From CAZUVM01 sp964623885 (GTDB lineage: Bacteria; Verrucomicrobiota; Verrucomicrobiia; Limisphaerales; UBA8199): a DNA stretch of 18,513 bases. Positions within the stretch are counted from its first letter, which is position 1. Each line of letters opens with the position of its first letter. The stretch covers positions 1-18,513 of the forward strand of contig CAZUVM010000074.1 of the NCBI GenBank assembly GCA_964623885.1, given 5' to 3'. A program made the translations under genes and the position numbers. Positions 1 to 6,142 of this stretch are shown here, piece by piece. Below the pieces are notes generated by a model. That model saw only the letters and a program-made list of their open reading frames with translations, did no database searches and had not been told where the DNA came from.

Positions 1-272
1 CCCTGGATTTCGAGCTTTTTGACAAAACCTTCAGTGACGCCGCGGACCATGTTATTGAGCAGCGCGCGGCTTAGACCATGAAGCGCTTTGGCCTGGGCAT
101 CCTCGCCCTTGCGGCTGACGACGATTTTGCCGTTGTCTACCTTGGCGGACGTGTGGCGGGGGAGCTGCCAACTGAGCTTGCCCTTAGGTCCTTCGACCGA
201 GACCTGCTGGCCTTTGACCTCCACCTTCACTTTGGGCGGAATGGCGATTGGTTGTTTACCGATGCGGGACAT
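1..272 (-). CDS. rplF: 50S ribosomal protein L6 (N-terminal part)
   Basis: Large-subunit protein that binds 23S rRNA domain VI near the sarcin-ricin loop and the factor-binding region. The ATG at 270-272 opens MSRIGKQPIAIPPKVKVEV, the typical L6 start. About 90 of roughly 178 residues are visible, covering the first of the two duplicated L6 folds; the gene continues past the left edge. It follows rpsH by 24 bases, in the standard spc order (S14, S8, L6). No Shine-Dalgarno motif is seen upstream. The identification is secure; only the missing C-terminal half cannot be judged. Confidence 0.96.
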   Translation of the reverse strand, partial: MSRIGKQPIAIPPKVKVEVKGQQVSVEGPKGKLSWQLPRHTSAKVDNGKIVVSRKGEDAQAKALHGLSRALLNNMVRGVTEGFVKKLEIQ

Positions 273-296
273 AAACTGGATAAATGGATTAGTGGT

Positions 297-683
297 TTAC
301 CAAACAAAGCAGAGCAGCTCGCCGCCGAGGTTCTTTTTGCGCGCCTCGTTGCCGGTCATGATGCCTTCAGAAGTGGACAAGACCGCGACGCCGAGGCCGC
401 CCCGAACGCGCGGGATTTCAGTCGAGCCAACGTAGCGCCGCAAACCGGGCGTGCTGACGCGACGCAATCCTTCGATGACGCTCTTCTTGCCCTGGTATTT
501 CAGCTTGAGCTTGATCGCTTTGGGCATTTGGCGCTCGACCGCGAAATCGGTGATATAGCCTTCGCGTTTGAGAATGCCGGCCAGGCTCTCTTTGAGCTTG
601 GAATGCGGCACATCAACCGCCGGGAGCAGAGCCCGGTTGGCGTTGCGGATGCGGGTGAGCATGTCAGAAATGGGATCGTTCAC
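297..683 (-). CDS. rpsH: 30S ribosomal protein S8
   Basis: Small-subunit primary binding protein that contacts the central domain of 16S rRNA. In E. coli it also represses the spc operon by binding its mRNA. The 128-residue product has the family start MNDPISDMLTRIRNA and the conserved C-terminal stretch GIMTGNEARKKNLGGELLC, at about the usual length of 130. The start codon is GTG (681-683): an in-frame ATG lies seven codons later, but it would remove the conserved MNDPI start, so GTG is preferred. It lies between rpsN (45-base gap) and rplF. The upstream bases show no Shine-Dalgarno motif, so translational coupling is plausible but unproven. Confidence 0.97.
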   Translation of the reverse strand: MNDPISDMLTRIRNANRALLPAVDVPHSKLKESLAGILKREGYITDFAVERQMPKAIKLKLKYQGKKSVIEGLRRVSTPGLRRYVGSTEIPRVRGGLGVAVLSTSEGIMTGNEARKKNLGGELLCFVW

Positions 684-728
684 ACTTAAAGACGGGTTAT
701 CAAAATCAATGGTTAATAGCGCGAATGT

Positions 729-998
729 TTACCAACTTGCTTTGGTGACACCAGGGATGAGGCCGGAGAGGGCGGCCTCGCGGAAAGTGAGGCGCGAACA
801 GCCAAACTTGCGGAGGTAACCGTGGCGGCGTCCGCTCATGGAACAGCGGTTGACCACGCGAATCGGGCTGGCATTGCGTGGCAGTTTGGACAGGCCGGCG
901 TAGTCGCGCTTGGCTTTCAGTTCGGCGCGCAGCGCGGCATATTTTTTCACGGTATCCGCTTTCTTTTTGTTACGTTGGACCCAGGAGACTTTGGCCAT
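729..998 (-). CDS. rpsN: 30S ribosomal protein S14, zinc-free type
   Basis: Small-subunit protein of the 30S head, assembled late and close to 16S rRNA helices of the 3' domain. The 89-residue product opens MAKVSWVQRNKKKADTVKKY and contains the S14 signature RNASPIRVVNRCSMSGRRHG, followed by RKFGCSRLTFRE. Only two cysteines are present, not the two CxxC pairs of the short zinc-binding form, so this is the longer C-minus version. It starts 29 bases after the rplE stop codon and has no recognisable Shine-Dalgarno sequence. The order rplE-rpsN-rpsH is the usual spc order. Confidence 0.97.
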   Translation of the reverse strand: MAKVSWVQRNKKKADTVKKYAALRAELKAKRDYAGLSKLPRNASPIRVVNRCSMSGRRHGYLRKFGCSRLTFREAALSGLIPGVTKASW

Positions 999-1027
999 AG
1001 GGAATTATTGCTTTTTTGAAAAATGGA

Positions 1028-1645
1028 TTAGTGAGCTGGCGCGGGTTCGGGGGCAGGAGGTTTTTCAGCTTTTTCAGCGCCTTCCTTCGGAGTTTCTTTG
1101 GCTTTGATTTCGGCGAAAGGCGTGCCGAGGAGTTTGAGCAGGTCCAGCGCTTCCTGATTGTTGCGGGCAGAGGTGACGATCGTGATGTCCATGCCCTGCT
1201 GGCGCTTGATCTTGTCCAGTTCAATTTCAGGGAAAATCGTCTGATCACCTACGCCCAGAGAATAATTGCCGCGGCCGTCAAAGGACCGGGGCGAAAGGCC
1301 GCGGAAGTCACGGATACGGGGCAGGGCGGTAGCGATGAGGCGATCGAAGAACTCGTACATCACGTCCCGGCGCAAAGTGACGTGGCAACCGATCGGTTGG
1401 CCCTCGCGGAGCTTGAAATTGGCGATGCTGTGGCGGGACTTGCTGATGACGGGTTTACGCCCGGTGATCAGCGCAAGATCTTTGGCCGCGTCGTCGATGG
1501 CACTTTTTTCCAATGAAGCGCTCACGCCCATGTTAACGACAATCTTCTCCATACGCGGCACCTGGAGCGGGTTGGAGTACTTGTGCTTGGCTTTGAGAGC
1601 TGGAACCACTTCCTTAACGTATTTTTCGTAAAGTCGAGCTTTCAT
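1028..1645 (-). CDS. rplE: 50S ribosomal protein L5 with C-terminal tail
   Basis: Large-subunit protein of the central protuberance; it binds 5S rRNA and contacts P-site tRNA and the 30S head. The 205-residue product starts MKARLYEKYVKEVVPALKAK and contains the conserved KIVVNMGV, ITGRKPVISKSRHSIANFKLREG and FRGLSPRSFDGRGNYSLGV segments. L5 is normally about 180 residues. The extra roughly 25 residues after LGTPFAEIKAK are rich in Lys, Glu, Pro and Ala and look disordered. The ATG at 1643-1645 matches the family start. It lies 11 bases after rplX and is the right neighbour for it. Confidence 0.97.
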   Translation of the reverse strand: MKARLYEKYVKEVVPALKAKHKYSNPLQVPRMEKIVVNMGVSASLEKSAIDDAAKDLALITGRKPVISKSRHSIANFKLREGQPIGCHVTLRRDVMYEFFDRLIATALPRIRDFRGLSPRSFDGRGNYSLGVGDQTIFPEIELDKIKRQQGMDITIVTSARNNQEALDLLKLLGTPFAEIKAKETPKEGAEKAEKPPAPEPAPAH

Positions 1646-1656
1646 GACGTATTGGA

Positions 1657-1935
1657 CTAAGCCTGAGCCGGGGCGGCCGTGCCGCGTTTGCCAGCGCGCG
1701 CATCGAAGACATCGGCTTTCATGACATTGGAAATGTGAATCGAGCCCTCGCGCTCGACGATTTGGCCTTGCGGGTATTGCTGGCTTTTGCGCATGTGCTT
1801 CTTAATCATGCGAACGCCTTCGACCAGGACTCGCTGTTTTTTTCCTTCAATGGCGATGACGCGCCCGCGCTTACCTTTATCGGCGCCGGCGAGGACAACC
1901 ACCTCGTCGTTCTTCTTCACATGGAAACTGTTCAT
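1657..1935 (-). CDS. rplX: 50S ribosomal protein L24
   Basis: Assembly-initiator protein that binds 23S rRNA domain I early in large-subunit assembly and lies near the peptide exit. The 92-residue product has an N-terminal KOW motif: residues 1-35 include VKKNDEVVVLAGADKGKRG and RVIAIEGKKQRVLVEG. It continues with MIKKHMRKSQQYPQGQIVEREG, typical of bacterial L24. It is slightly shorter than the usual 100-105 residues and lacks any C-terminal cysteine cluster. It lies 37 bases after rplN. A purine-rich GGAAAAGAAT just before the ATG is the nearest thing to a Shine-Dalgarno site in this operon. Confidence 0.96.
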   Translation of the reverse strand: MNSFHVKKNDEVVVLAGADKGKRGRVIAIEGKKQRVLVEGVRMIKKHMRKSQQYPQGQIVEREGSIHISNVMKADVFDARAGKRGTAAPAQA

Positions 1936-1972
1936 ATTCTTTTCCGCGATAACGCGAGTCAGTAATCAGTAT

Positions 1973-2338
1973 TCAAATAACTTCCGGAGCCAGGGAAACG
2001 ATTTTCATGAATTTCTTATCGCGCAACTCACGGGCAACCGGTCCGAAAATGCGAGTTCCGCGAGGGTTGAGCTCCTTATCGATGATAACGATAGCATTGC
2101 TGTCAAAGCGCAAGTAAGAGCCGTCGTTGCGCCGGATGGCCTGGCGCGTCCGGACGATGACCGCGTCCACGACTTCACCCTTTTTCACAGTCCCATCCGG
2201 GGTGGCTTCCTTGATGTGGGCTTTGATGATGTCGCCAATCCGGGCGTAACGCTGGTTGCGCCCGAGGACGCCGATAGCCGCCGCGCGCTTGGCGCCGGTG
2301 TTATCAGCAACGTCGAGGATGGAGCGGACTTGGAGCAT
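1973..2338 (-). CDS. rplN: 50S ribosomal protein L14
   Basis: Large-subunit protein at the subunit interface, forming inter-subunit bridges with 16S rRNA and binding assembly factors. The 121-residue product opens MLQVRSILDVADNTGAKRA and has the family segments VKKGEVVDAVIVRTRQAIRR, DGSYLRFDSNAIVIID and NPRGTRIFGPVARELR. Its length is essentially standard (122-123). The spacer between rpsQ and this gene is 46 bases and contains a 7-bp tandem repeat (see the repeat entry) rather than a Shine-Dalgarno motif. Identification is certain. Confidence 0.98.
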   Translation of the reverse strand: MLQVRSILDVADNTGAKRAAAIGVLGRNQRYARIGDIIKAHIKEATPDGTVKKGEVVDAVIVRTRQAIRRNDGSYLRFDSNAIVIIDKELNPRGTRIFGPVARELRDKKFMKIVSLAPEVI

Positions 2339-2346
2339 AAATTAAC

Positions 2347-2374
2347 GTGAAACGTGAAACGTGATGGGTGATGC
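2347..2374. repeat. 7-bp tandem repeat between rpsQ and rplN
   Basis: On the plus strand four consecutive heptamers run GTGAAAC, GTGAAAC, GTGATGG, GTGATGC, filling most of the 46-base spacer upstream of rplN. On the transcribed strand this reads as repeats of GTTTCAC and occupies the position where a ribosome-binding site would be expected. The same unit occurs between rplV and rpsC. Confidence 0.8.
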
Positions 2375-2384
2375 GCGGCGCATA

Positions 2385-2714
2385 TCAGGCATTTACCGGG
2401 GCGACTTCGGTAGCCTTCTCGACGACCTGAACAAGGCGCCAGCGCTTGGTCTTCGAGAGCGGGCGCGTTTCCTCGATGCGAACGCGGTCGCCGACTTTGG
2501 CTTCGTTCTTTTCGTCGTGCGCGTAGAACTTTTTATAACCGGTTACGACCTTTTTAAACTTGGGATGGGGAAACCGTCGTTGGACCCGGACAATGATAGT
2601 CTTGGTCATCTTATTGGAGATGACTTCGCCCACGCGCTCCTTGCGATTGGAGCGAGTATCGGCGGCGGGGCTGGCGGGCTGAGTGCCGGTGGCAGTGGAA
2701 TTGGTGTCAGACAT
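2385..2714 (-). CDS. rpsQ: 30S ribosomal protein S17 with N-terminal extension
   Basis: Primary 16S rRNA binding protein of the 30S body (OB fold). The core begins near residue 23 (RKERVGEVISNKMTKTIIVR) and contains YKKFYAHDEKNEAKVGDRVR and ETRPLSKTKRWRLV, both characteristic of S17. The 109 residues exceed the usual 80-90. The first roughly 22 residues are Ser/Thr/Ala-rich (MSDTNSTATGTQPASPAAD), look disordered, and are not part of the fold. A start nearer the core would need a non-ATG codon, and no better ribosome-binding site is seen. It follows rpmC by 11 bases. Confidence 0.96.
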   Translation of the reverse strand: MSDTNSTATGTQPASPAADTRSNRKERVGEVISNKMTKTIIVRVQRRFPHPKFKKVVTGYKKFYAHDEKNEAKVGDRVRIEETRPLSKTKRWRLVQVVEKATEVAPVNA

Positions 2715-2725
2715 AGTGAAAGTGG

Positions 2726-2932
2726 TTATGCTGCCTTCTTACGGAGTGCGGTAATCCGAGTCTCAATGCGGGCCACGTCACGCCGGAGCGTGCGCAGGCG
2801 AGCGGGTTTTTCGAGCTGAGCGCTGGCCTGCTGCAATCGGAGGTTAAACAGTTCCTGGCGCAGGTTGCGGCCATCGGCCAGCAGTTCCTGCAGGGTCTTT
2901 TCGTGAAGTTCTTTGCGTTGGGTTTTCTTCAT
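2726..2932 (-). CDS. rpmC: 50S ribosomal protein L29
   Basis: Small helical large-subunit protein at the peptide-exit rim; with L23 it forms the docking site for signal recognition particle and trigger factor. The 68-residue product has the two-helix L29 pattern: ELHEKTLQELLADGRNLRQ, then ELFNLRLQQASAQLEKPARL, then the RRDVARIETRITALR end. Its length is normal. It lies between rplP (12-base gap) and rpsQ (11-base gap), the standard order. The L23 partner gene (rplW) is not found in this window. Confidence 0.96.
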   Translation of the reverse strand: MKKTQRKELHEKTLQELLADGRNLRQELFNLRLQQASAQLEKPARLRTLRRDVARIETRITALRKKAA

Positions 2933-2944
2933 GGTCCAGGGTGA

Positions 2945-3367
2945 TTAACGGCCCATGCCGTGGCGCGAAATAAAGCGCGTTTTGATCGGGAGTTTCGTAG
3001 CAGCGAGGCGCAATGATTCGCGAGCGACAGCCTCGGTAACGCCGTCGACCTCAAACAGGACGTTGGCGGGCCGGATAACCGCAACCCAGGATTCCAGCGG
3101 GCCTTTGCCTTTGCCCATGCGTGTTTCCAGAGGCTTTTTGGTAAAGGATTTTTGAGGGAAAACGCGGATCCACATTTTGCCGTGGCGCTTCATGTTGCGG
3201 GCGACGGCGACGCGAGCGGCTTCAAGTTGCTTCGTATCGAGCCAACAGCGTTCGAGGGCCATGAGGCCGTATTCACCGAAAGCAACAGTTTGACCGCGCG
3301 TGGCCAGGCCGGCGCGGTTACCACGGTGCATCTTGCGGTACTTAACTCGTTCGGGCATTAAAGGCAT
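2945..3367 (-). CDS. rplP: 50S ribosomal protein L16
   Basis: Large-subunit protein near the A-site and peptidyl-transferase centre, needed late in 50S assembly. The 140-residue product contains PERVKYRKMHRGNRAGLATRG, FGEYGLMALE, and around residues 82-105 the RMGKGKGPLESWVAVIRP segment, including the Arg equivalent to the hydroxylated Arg81 of E. coli. Two ATGs are possible, at 3367 and 3358. The first gives MPLMPERVKYRK, matching the MxLMPxRVKYRK starts common in the family, so it is chosen; no Shine-Dalgarno signal settles it. A 50-base AT-rich spacer separates it from rpsC. Confidence 0.96.
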   Translation of the reverse strand: MPLMPERVKYRKMHRGNRAGLATRGQTVAFGEYGLMALERCWLDTKQLEAARVAVARNMKRHGKMWIRVFPQKSFTKKPLETRMGKGKGPLESWVAVIRPANVLFEVDGVTEAVARESLRLAATKLPIKTRFISRHGMGR

Positions 3368-3417
3368 ACAGGCAGGGAGTTAAATGGGTTGAATAGTTAG
3401 AGTTAAATACCTTGGGT

Positions 3418-4107
3418 TCAGATTGAAGAAGCGACTGGTTCGGGACGTTGCTCGGTTTGACCTTGAGCCGCCGGCTTTTGGACTTTGGTTTCGCCCTTAC
3501 AGACCCAGCATTTAATGCCGAGTTTGCCGTAGACGGTGTTGGCTTCGGCGAAGCCATAATCGATTTCCGCGCGCAGCGTGTGGAGCGGAACGCGGCCCCA
3601 ATGGTACTGCTCAACACGGGCCAGTTCGGCGCCACCAAGACGGCCGGCGCAGCGGATCTTGATGCCTTCAGCACCGAAATCCTTGGCGGTCTGGAGCGCC
3701 TTTTTCATGGCGCGGCGGAAAGAAACGCGGCGCTCGAGCTGCAGTGCGACGTTTTCAGCAACAAGCTGAGCGTCGATTTCCGGGTGCTTAATCTCGACGA
3801 TATCGACGTAGATTTCCTTGCCGGTCATTTTGCTGAGCTCTTCCTTGAGCTTATCAATTTCGGCACCTTTGCGTCCGATCACAATGCCTGGGCGGGCGGT
3901 GTGGATGGTGATGCGACAGCGGTTGGCGGCGCGTTCGATGCGAATTTGAGGCACCGATGCCGACTCGAGCTTCTTCTTCAGCAGTTCGCGGATGTCGCGA
4001 TCCTCGGTGAGCAGCTTGCCGAACTCTTTCTTGCCGGCATACCACTTGGAGCGCCAGTCGCGATTGACAGCGATGCGCAGACCAACAGGATTTGTTTTCT
4101 GGCCCAT
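3418..4107 (-). CDS. rpsC: 30S ribosomal protein S3
   Basis: Small-subunit head protein at the mRNA entry tunnel, contributing to the helicase activity of the ribosome. The 229-residue product opens MGQKTNPVGLRIAVNRDWRS, has a type-II KH domain with the GRKG loop at residues 78-81 (VIGRKGAEIDKLKEELSKM), and the C-terminal S3 domain with GRLGGAELARVEQYHWGRVP and AEIDYGFAEANTVYGKLGI. After the fold there is a polar tail of about 25 residues (residues 205-229) rich in Gln, Pro and Ala. The spacer to the upstream rplV carries a 7-bp tandem repeat. Identification is certain. Confidence 0.98.
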   Translation of the reverse strand: MGQKTNPVGLRIAVNRDWRSKWYAGKKEFGKLLTEDRDIRELLKKKLESASVPQIRIERAANRCRITIHTARPGIVIGRKGAEIDKLKEELSKMTGKEIYVDIVEIKHPEIDAQLVAENVALQLERRVSFRRAMKKALQTAKDFGAEGIKIRCAGRLGGAELARVEQYHWGRVPLHTLRAEIDYGFAEANTVYGKLGIKCWVCKGETKVQKPAAQGQTEQRPEPVASSI

Positions 4108-4117
4108 GGTTATGAAA

Positions 4118-4152
4118 GTGAAACGTGAAACGTGAAACGTGATGCGTGAAAG
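4118..4152. repeat. 7-bp tandem repeat between rplV and rpsC
   Basis: Five heptamers on the plus strand: three exact GTGAAAC units (4118-4138), then GTGATGC and GTGAAAG, ending directly at the rplV stop codon and about 10 bases from the rpsC start codon. The order GTGAAAC, GTGAAAC, GTGATGx is shared with the repeat at 2347-2374, so the two probably have a common origin. Confidence 0.85.
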
Positions 4153-4506
4153 TTATTCATCGGAAAGTACGATTTTGATGTGGCAATTGCGTTTAAGGAT
4201 CGGGCCTGCGGAACCACGGGCTTTAGGAGTGAAGCGGCGCAGCGTGGTGGCGGTCTGGGCCAGCGCTTCTTTGATAACCAGGCGGTCCGTATTCAGGCCA
4301 TTGTACTCTTTGTGATGGGTCTTAAGATCTTCCGCGTTGGCGATTGCCGACTTCAGAGTCTTCGCGACGAATCGTGCGCCTTTGCGCGGGACAACCGCCA
4401 GCACTGCCTGGGCGTGAGCCGCCGGCAAGCCCTGGATTTGGCGCACAACTTCGCGCATTTTCTGCGCCGACATCCGCACGTTTTTAGTAATGGCCTGGAC
4501 TTGCAT
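4153..4506 (-). CDS. rplV: 50S ribosomal protein L22
   Basis: Large-subunit protein whose long beta-hairpin lines the nascent peptide exit tunnel; changes in that loop give macrolide resistance in other bacteria. The 117-residue product has MQVQAITKNVRMSAQKMREV at the N-terminus, the AIANAEDLKTHHKEYNGLNTDRL-type middle (about residues 54-76), and the loop and C-terminal segment RFTPKARGSAGPILKRNCH. Its length is typical. The ATG lies only 3 bases after the rpsS stop codon, so translation is probably coupled to rpsS. Confidence 0.97.
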   Translation of the reverse strand: MQVQAITKNVRMSAQKMREVVRQIQGLPAAHAQAVLAVVPRKGARFVAKTLKSAIANAEDLKTHHKEYNGLNTDRLVIKEALAQTATTLRRFTPKARGSAGPILKRNCHIKIVLSDE

Positions 4507-4509
4507 AGG

Positions 4510-4791
4510 TTACTTGGCTTCGGCCTTGGCCGTATGAGCACCGTGTTTCTTGAACGTTCGCGTTAGAGAAAACTCGCCGAGACGGTGGCCAACCATGTTT
4601 TCCGTAACGAACACTGGGTTAAAGATTTTGCCGTTATGCACATTGAAGGTCAGGCCCACGAAATCGGGCGTAATCATAGACCGGCGCGACCAGGTTTTAA
4701 TGGGCGTCTTGGATTTGGTATCCTTCGCCTTCTGGATTTTCTCGAGCAGATGGCCGTCGATAAACGGGCCTTTCTTGATGGAACGTCCCAT
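4510..4791 (-). CDS. rpsS: 30S ribosomal protein S19
   Basis: Small-subunit head protein that works with S13 near the A-site finger and inter-subunit bridges. The 93-residue product opens MGRSIKKGPFIDGHLLEKI and contains KTWSRRSMITPDFVGLTFNV, HNGKIFNPVFVTENMVGHRLGEF and the final FSLTRTFKKHG of the family. Its length is normal (about 92). The 35-base spacer to rplB contains a short 8-bp direct repeat (4803-4818) and no Shine-Dalgarno motif. The rpsS-rplV junction is nearly contiguous, consistent with co-transcription. Confidence 0.98.
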   Translation of the reverse strand: MGRSIKKGPFIDGHLLEKIQKAKDTKSKTPIKTWSRRSMITPDFVGLTFNVHNGKIFNPVFVTENMVGHRLGEFSLTRTFKKHGAHTAKAEAK

Positions 4792-4802
4792 AGCTTAAAG
4801 AG

Positions 4803-4818
4803 ATTGGATTATTGGATA
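4803..4818. repeat. 8-bp direct repeat in the rplB-rpsS spacer
   Basis: ATTGGATT is followed at once by ATTGGATA on the plus strand, inside the 35-base spacer between rplB and rpsS. On the transcribed strand it reads TATCCAAT AATCCAAT. It is short and could be chance, but related ATCCA-type words also occur in the rpsH-rplF and rplE-rpsN spacers. Confidence 0.5.
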
Positions 4819-4826
4819 ACTGTGCA

Positions 4827-5681
4827 TCATGGGTTTTTCATCGGGCGTCCGTCGCGGCGCACCAGGATGAACCGGTTCGAGTATTTCTTCTTGTGGCGGG
4901 TGCGGTAACCTTTTGCAAGGAGGCCCCACGGAGAGGTCAATTGCTGCCAACCGCCGCCGGATTTGGACTTGCCGGCGCCACCGCCGTTCGGGTGATCGAC
5001 CGGATTGCGAGAAACACCACGATTAATCGGGCGAATCCCGCGATGCCGCGAGCGGCCGGCCTTGCCGAGAACGACGTTTTCATGCTCCGTGTTGCCGACC
5101 TGGCCGATCGTGGCGTAACAGTTTTCATTGATACGCCGAATTTCCCCGGAAGGCAGGCGGATTTGGGCGTAACCTTCGTCACGAGACATCAGTGTGGCTG
5201 CGCCACCGGCAGTGCGGACCATCTGCGCGCCGTGCCCGGGAATAATCTCTATATTATGAATAGGCAGGCCGACGGGAACGGTGCGAAGTGGAAGACTATT
5301 ACCGATTTCCGGCGGGGCAGTGGGACCGCTCATTAACTTGGCGCCCACTTGAAGACCGCTGGGCGCGATGATGTAGGTCTTCTCACCATCTTTATATTCC
5401 AGCAAAGCAAGACGGGCGGTGCGGCGCGGATCGTATTCGATAGCCGCCACGGTTGCCTCGACGCCATGCTTGCTGCGTTTGAAATCGACCAGGCGAATCT
5501 TTTGTTTGTGACCGCCGCCAATACCCCTGGCCGTTACGCGACCGTAGGCGTTGCGCCCACCAGTACGTTTGCGAATCTGTACCAAATCCTTTTCCGGAGT
5601 GGTCTTGGTAATATCGCTGTAATCCGCATACGCGATATAACGCGTTGAGGGCGTCAGCGGTCTAAATGTCTTTACTGGCAT
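4827..5681 (-). CDS. rplB: 50S ribosomal protein L2, first gene of the operon
   Basis: Universal large-subunit protein needed for subunit joining and for peptidyl-transferase activity; it binds 23S rRNA domain IV. The 284-residue product (usually 273-280) has the RNA-binding core GGRNAYGRVTARGIGGGHKQ, the LPLRTVPVGLPIHNIE segment, RHRGIRPINRGVSRNPVDHP and PWGLLAKGYRTR. The essential His (E. coli mature numbering 229) is kept as His230. The nearby second His of the common HPHGGGEG motif is Asn232, and Glu is replaced by Ala, giving HPNGGGAGK. It is the most upstream gene of the cluster here: rplW, rplD, rplC and rpsJ do not precede it. Confidence 0.98.
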   Translation of the reverse strand: MPVKTFRPLTPSTRYIAYADYSDITKTTPEKDLVQIRKRTGGRNAYGRVTARGIGGGHKQKIRLVDFKRSKHGVEATVAAIEYDPRRTARLALLEYKDGEKTYIIAPSGLQVGAKLMSGPTAPPEIGNSLPLRTVPVGLPIHNIEIIPGHGAQMVRTAGGAATLMSRDEGYAQIRLPSGEIRRINENCYATIGQVGNTEHENVVLGKAGRSRHRGIRPINRGVSRNPVDHPNGGGAGKSKSGGGWQQLTSPWGLLAKGYRTRHKKKYSNRFILVRRDGRPMKNP

Positions 5682-5717
5682 AAAAATCCAATAGTCGATC
5701 CGATCAATAACGTTTTC

Positions 5718-5734
5718 CCAAGTCAGCTACTTGG
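5718..5734 (-). promoter_or_regulatory. Hairpin in the rplB mRNA leader
   Basis: A perfect 6-bp stem, CCAAGT paired with ACTTGG, closes a 5-base loop (AGCTG on the transcribed strand) about 37 bases upstream of the rplB start. A second stem, CCTCC/GGAGG with a 3-base loop, lies just upstream at 5756-5768. Leaders of ribosomal-protein operons often carry binding sites for a product of the operon. A similar role here is only an inference. Confidence 0.35.
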
Positions 5735-5829
5735 AGAGCAGAGCCATCAATCCCGCCTCCGGTGGAGGTCAGTTATCGGTTCCGCAGGTTATGCTGTCCG
5801 GCCCCCGAACTGGGTGAAACGGAGCGGGG

Positions 5830-5857
5830 AATATATCAAAGGGCACAGGTGATGCAA
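5830..5857 (-). promoter_or_regulatory. Candidate promoter for the ribosomal-protein operon
   Basis: On the minus strand, TTGCAT (5852-5857) is followed after 16 bases by TATATT (5830-5835), which matches the sigma-70 -10 consensus at five of six positions. The -35 box is weak (three of six). The transcript would start near 5823, about 140 bases before the rplB start codon. The region is AT-rich compared with its surroundings, as expected for a promoter. Confidence 0.45.
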
Positions 5858-6115
5858 TAGGTATTTTGAAAAAAATGGAGGGCCGGCAGCTAGGGCTCTC
5901 TCACCCAAGCAAAGATGCACAAAATTGGGGCAAAACCGGGAAAAATGCGGGGTCTTGAGGACGGGAAGCATAAATCGACCACGGCCTCTCTATATTATAT
6001 GCAGTCTGGCCTGATCGGACGCCAACTCGGACGGAGAATCGTGAAGGGACACCCATTGAGAAGGGCCTCACGCAAAGGGCGGACCTGGCGGTCGGCCACC
6101 AGGGGGAAGAGATTT

Positions 6116-6142
6116 GAACAGAAGGACACGAAGAGAACGAAG
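6116..6142. repeat. Three imperfect 9-bp tandem units
   Basis: GAACAGAAG, GACACGAAG and AGAACGAAG follow one another on the plus strand, ending just before the stop codon of the minus-strand HEAT-like gene (6144-6146). All share the CxGAAG/ACGAAG end. It is not part of any gene that I can support. Confidence 0.55.

Noticed and set aside
3448..4128. 226-codon plus-strand frame
   Set aside because: It lies antisense to rpsC, whose identity is certain; the translation has no recognisable motif and is a codon-bias shadow.
5871..5905. Possible terminator before the rplB promoter (a GC-rich stretch followed by a T-run on the minus strand)
   Set aside because: The T-run is clear, but the stem needs a mismatch and is weak, so I do not call it a terminator.
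5994..5999. TATAAT box on the minus strand
   Set aside because: It is a perfect -10 box, but the only -35-like sequence (TTGGCG) is 20 bases away, too far for confidence.
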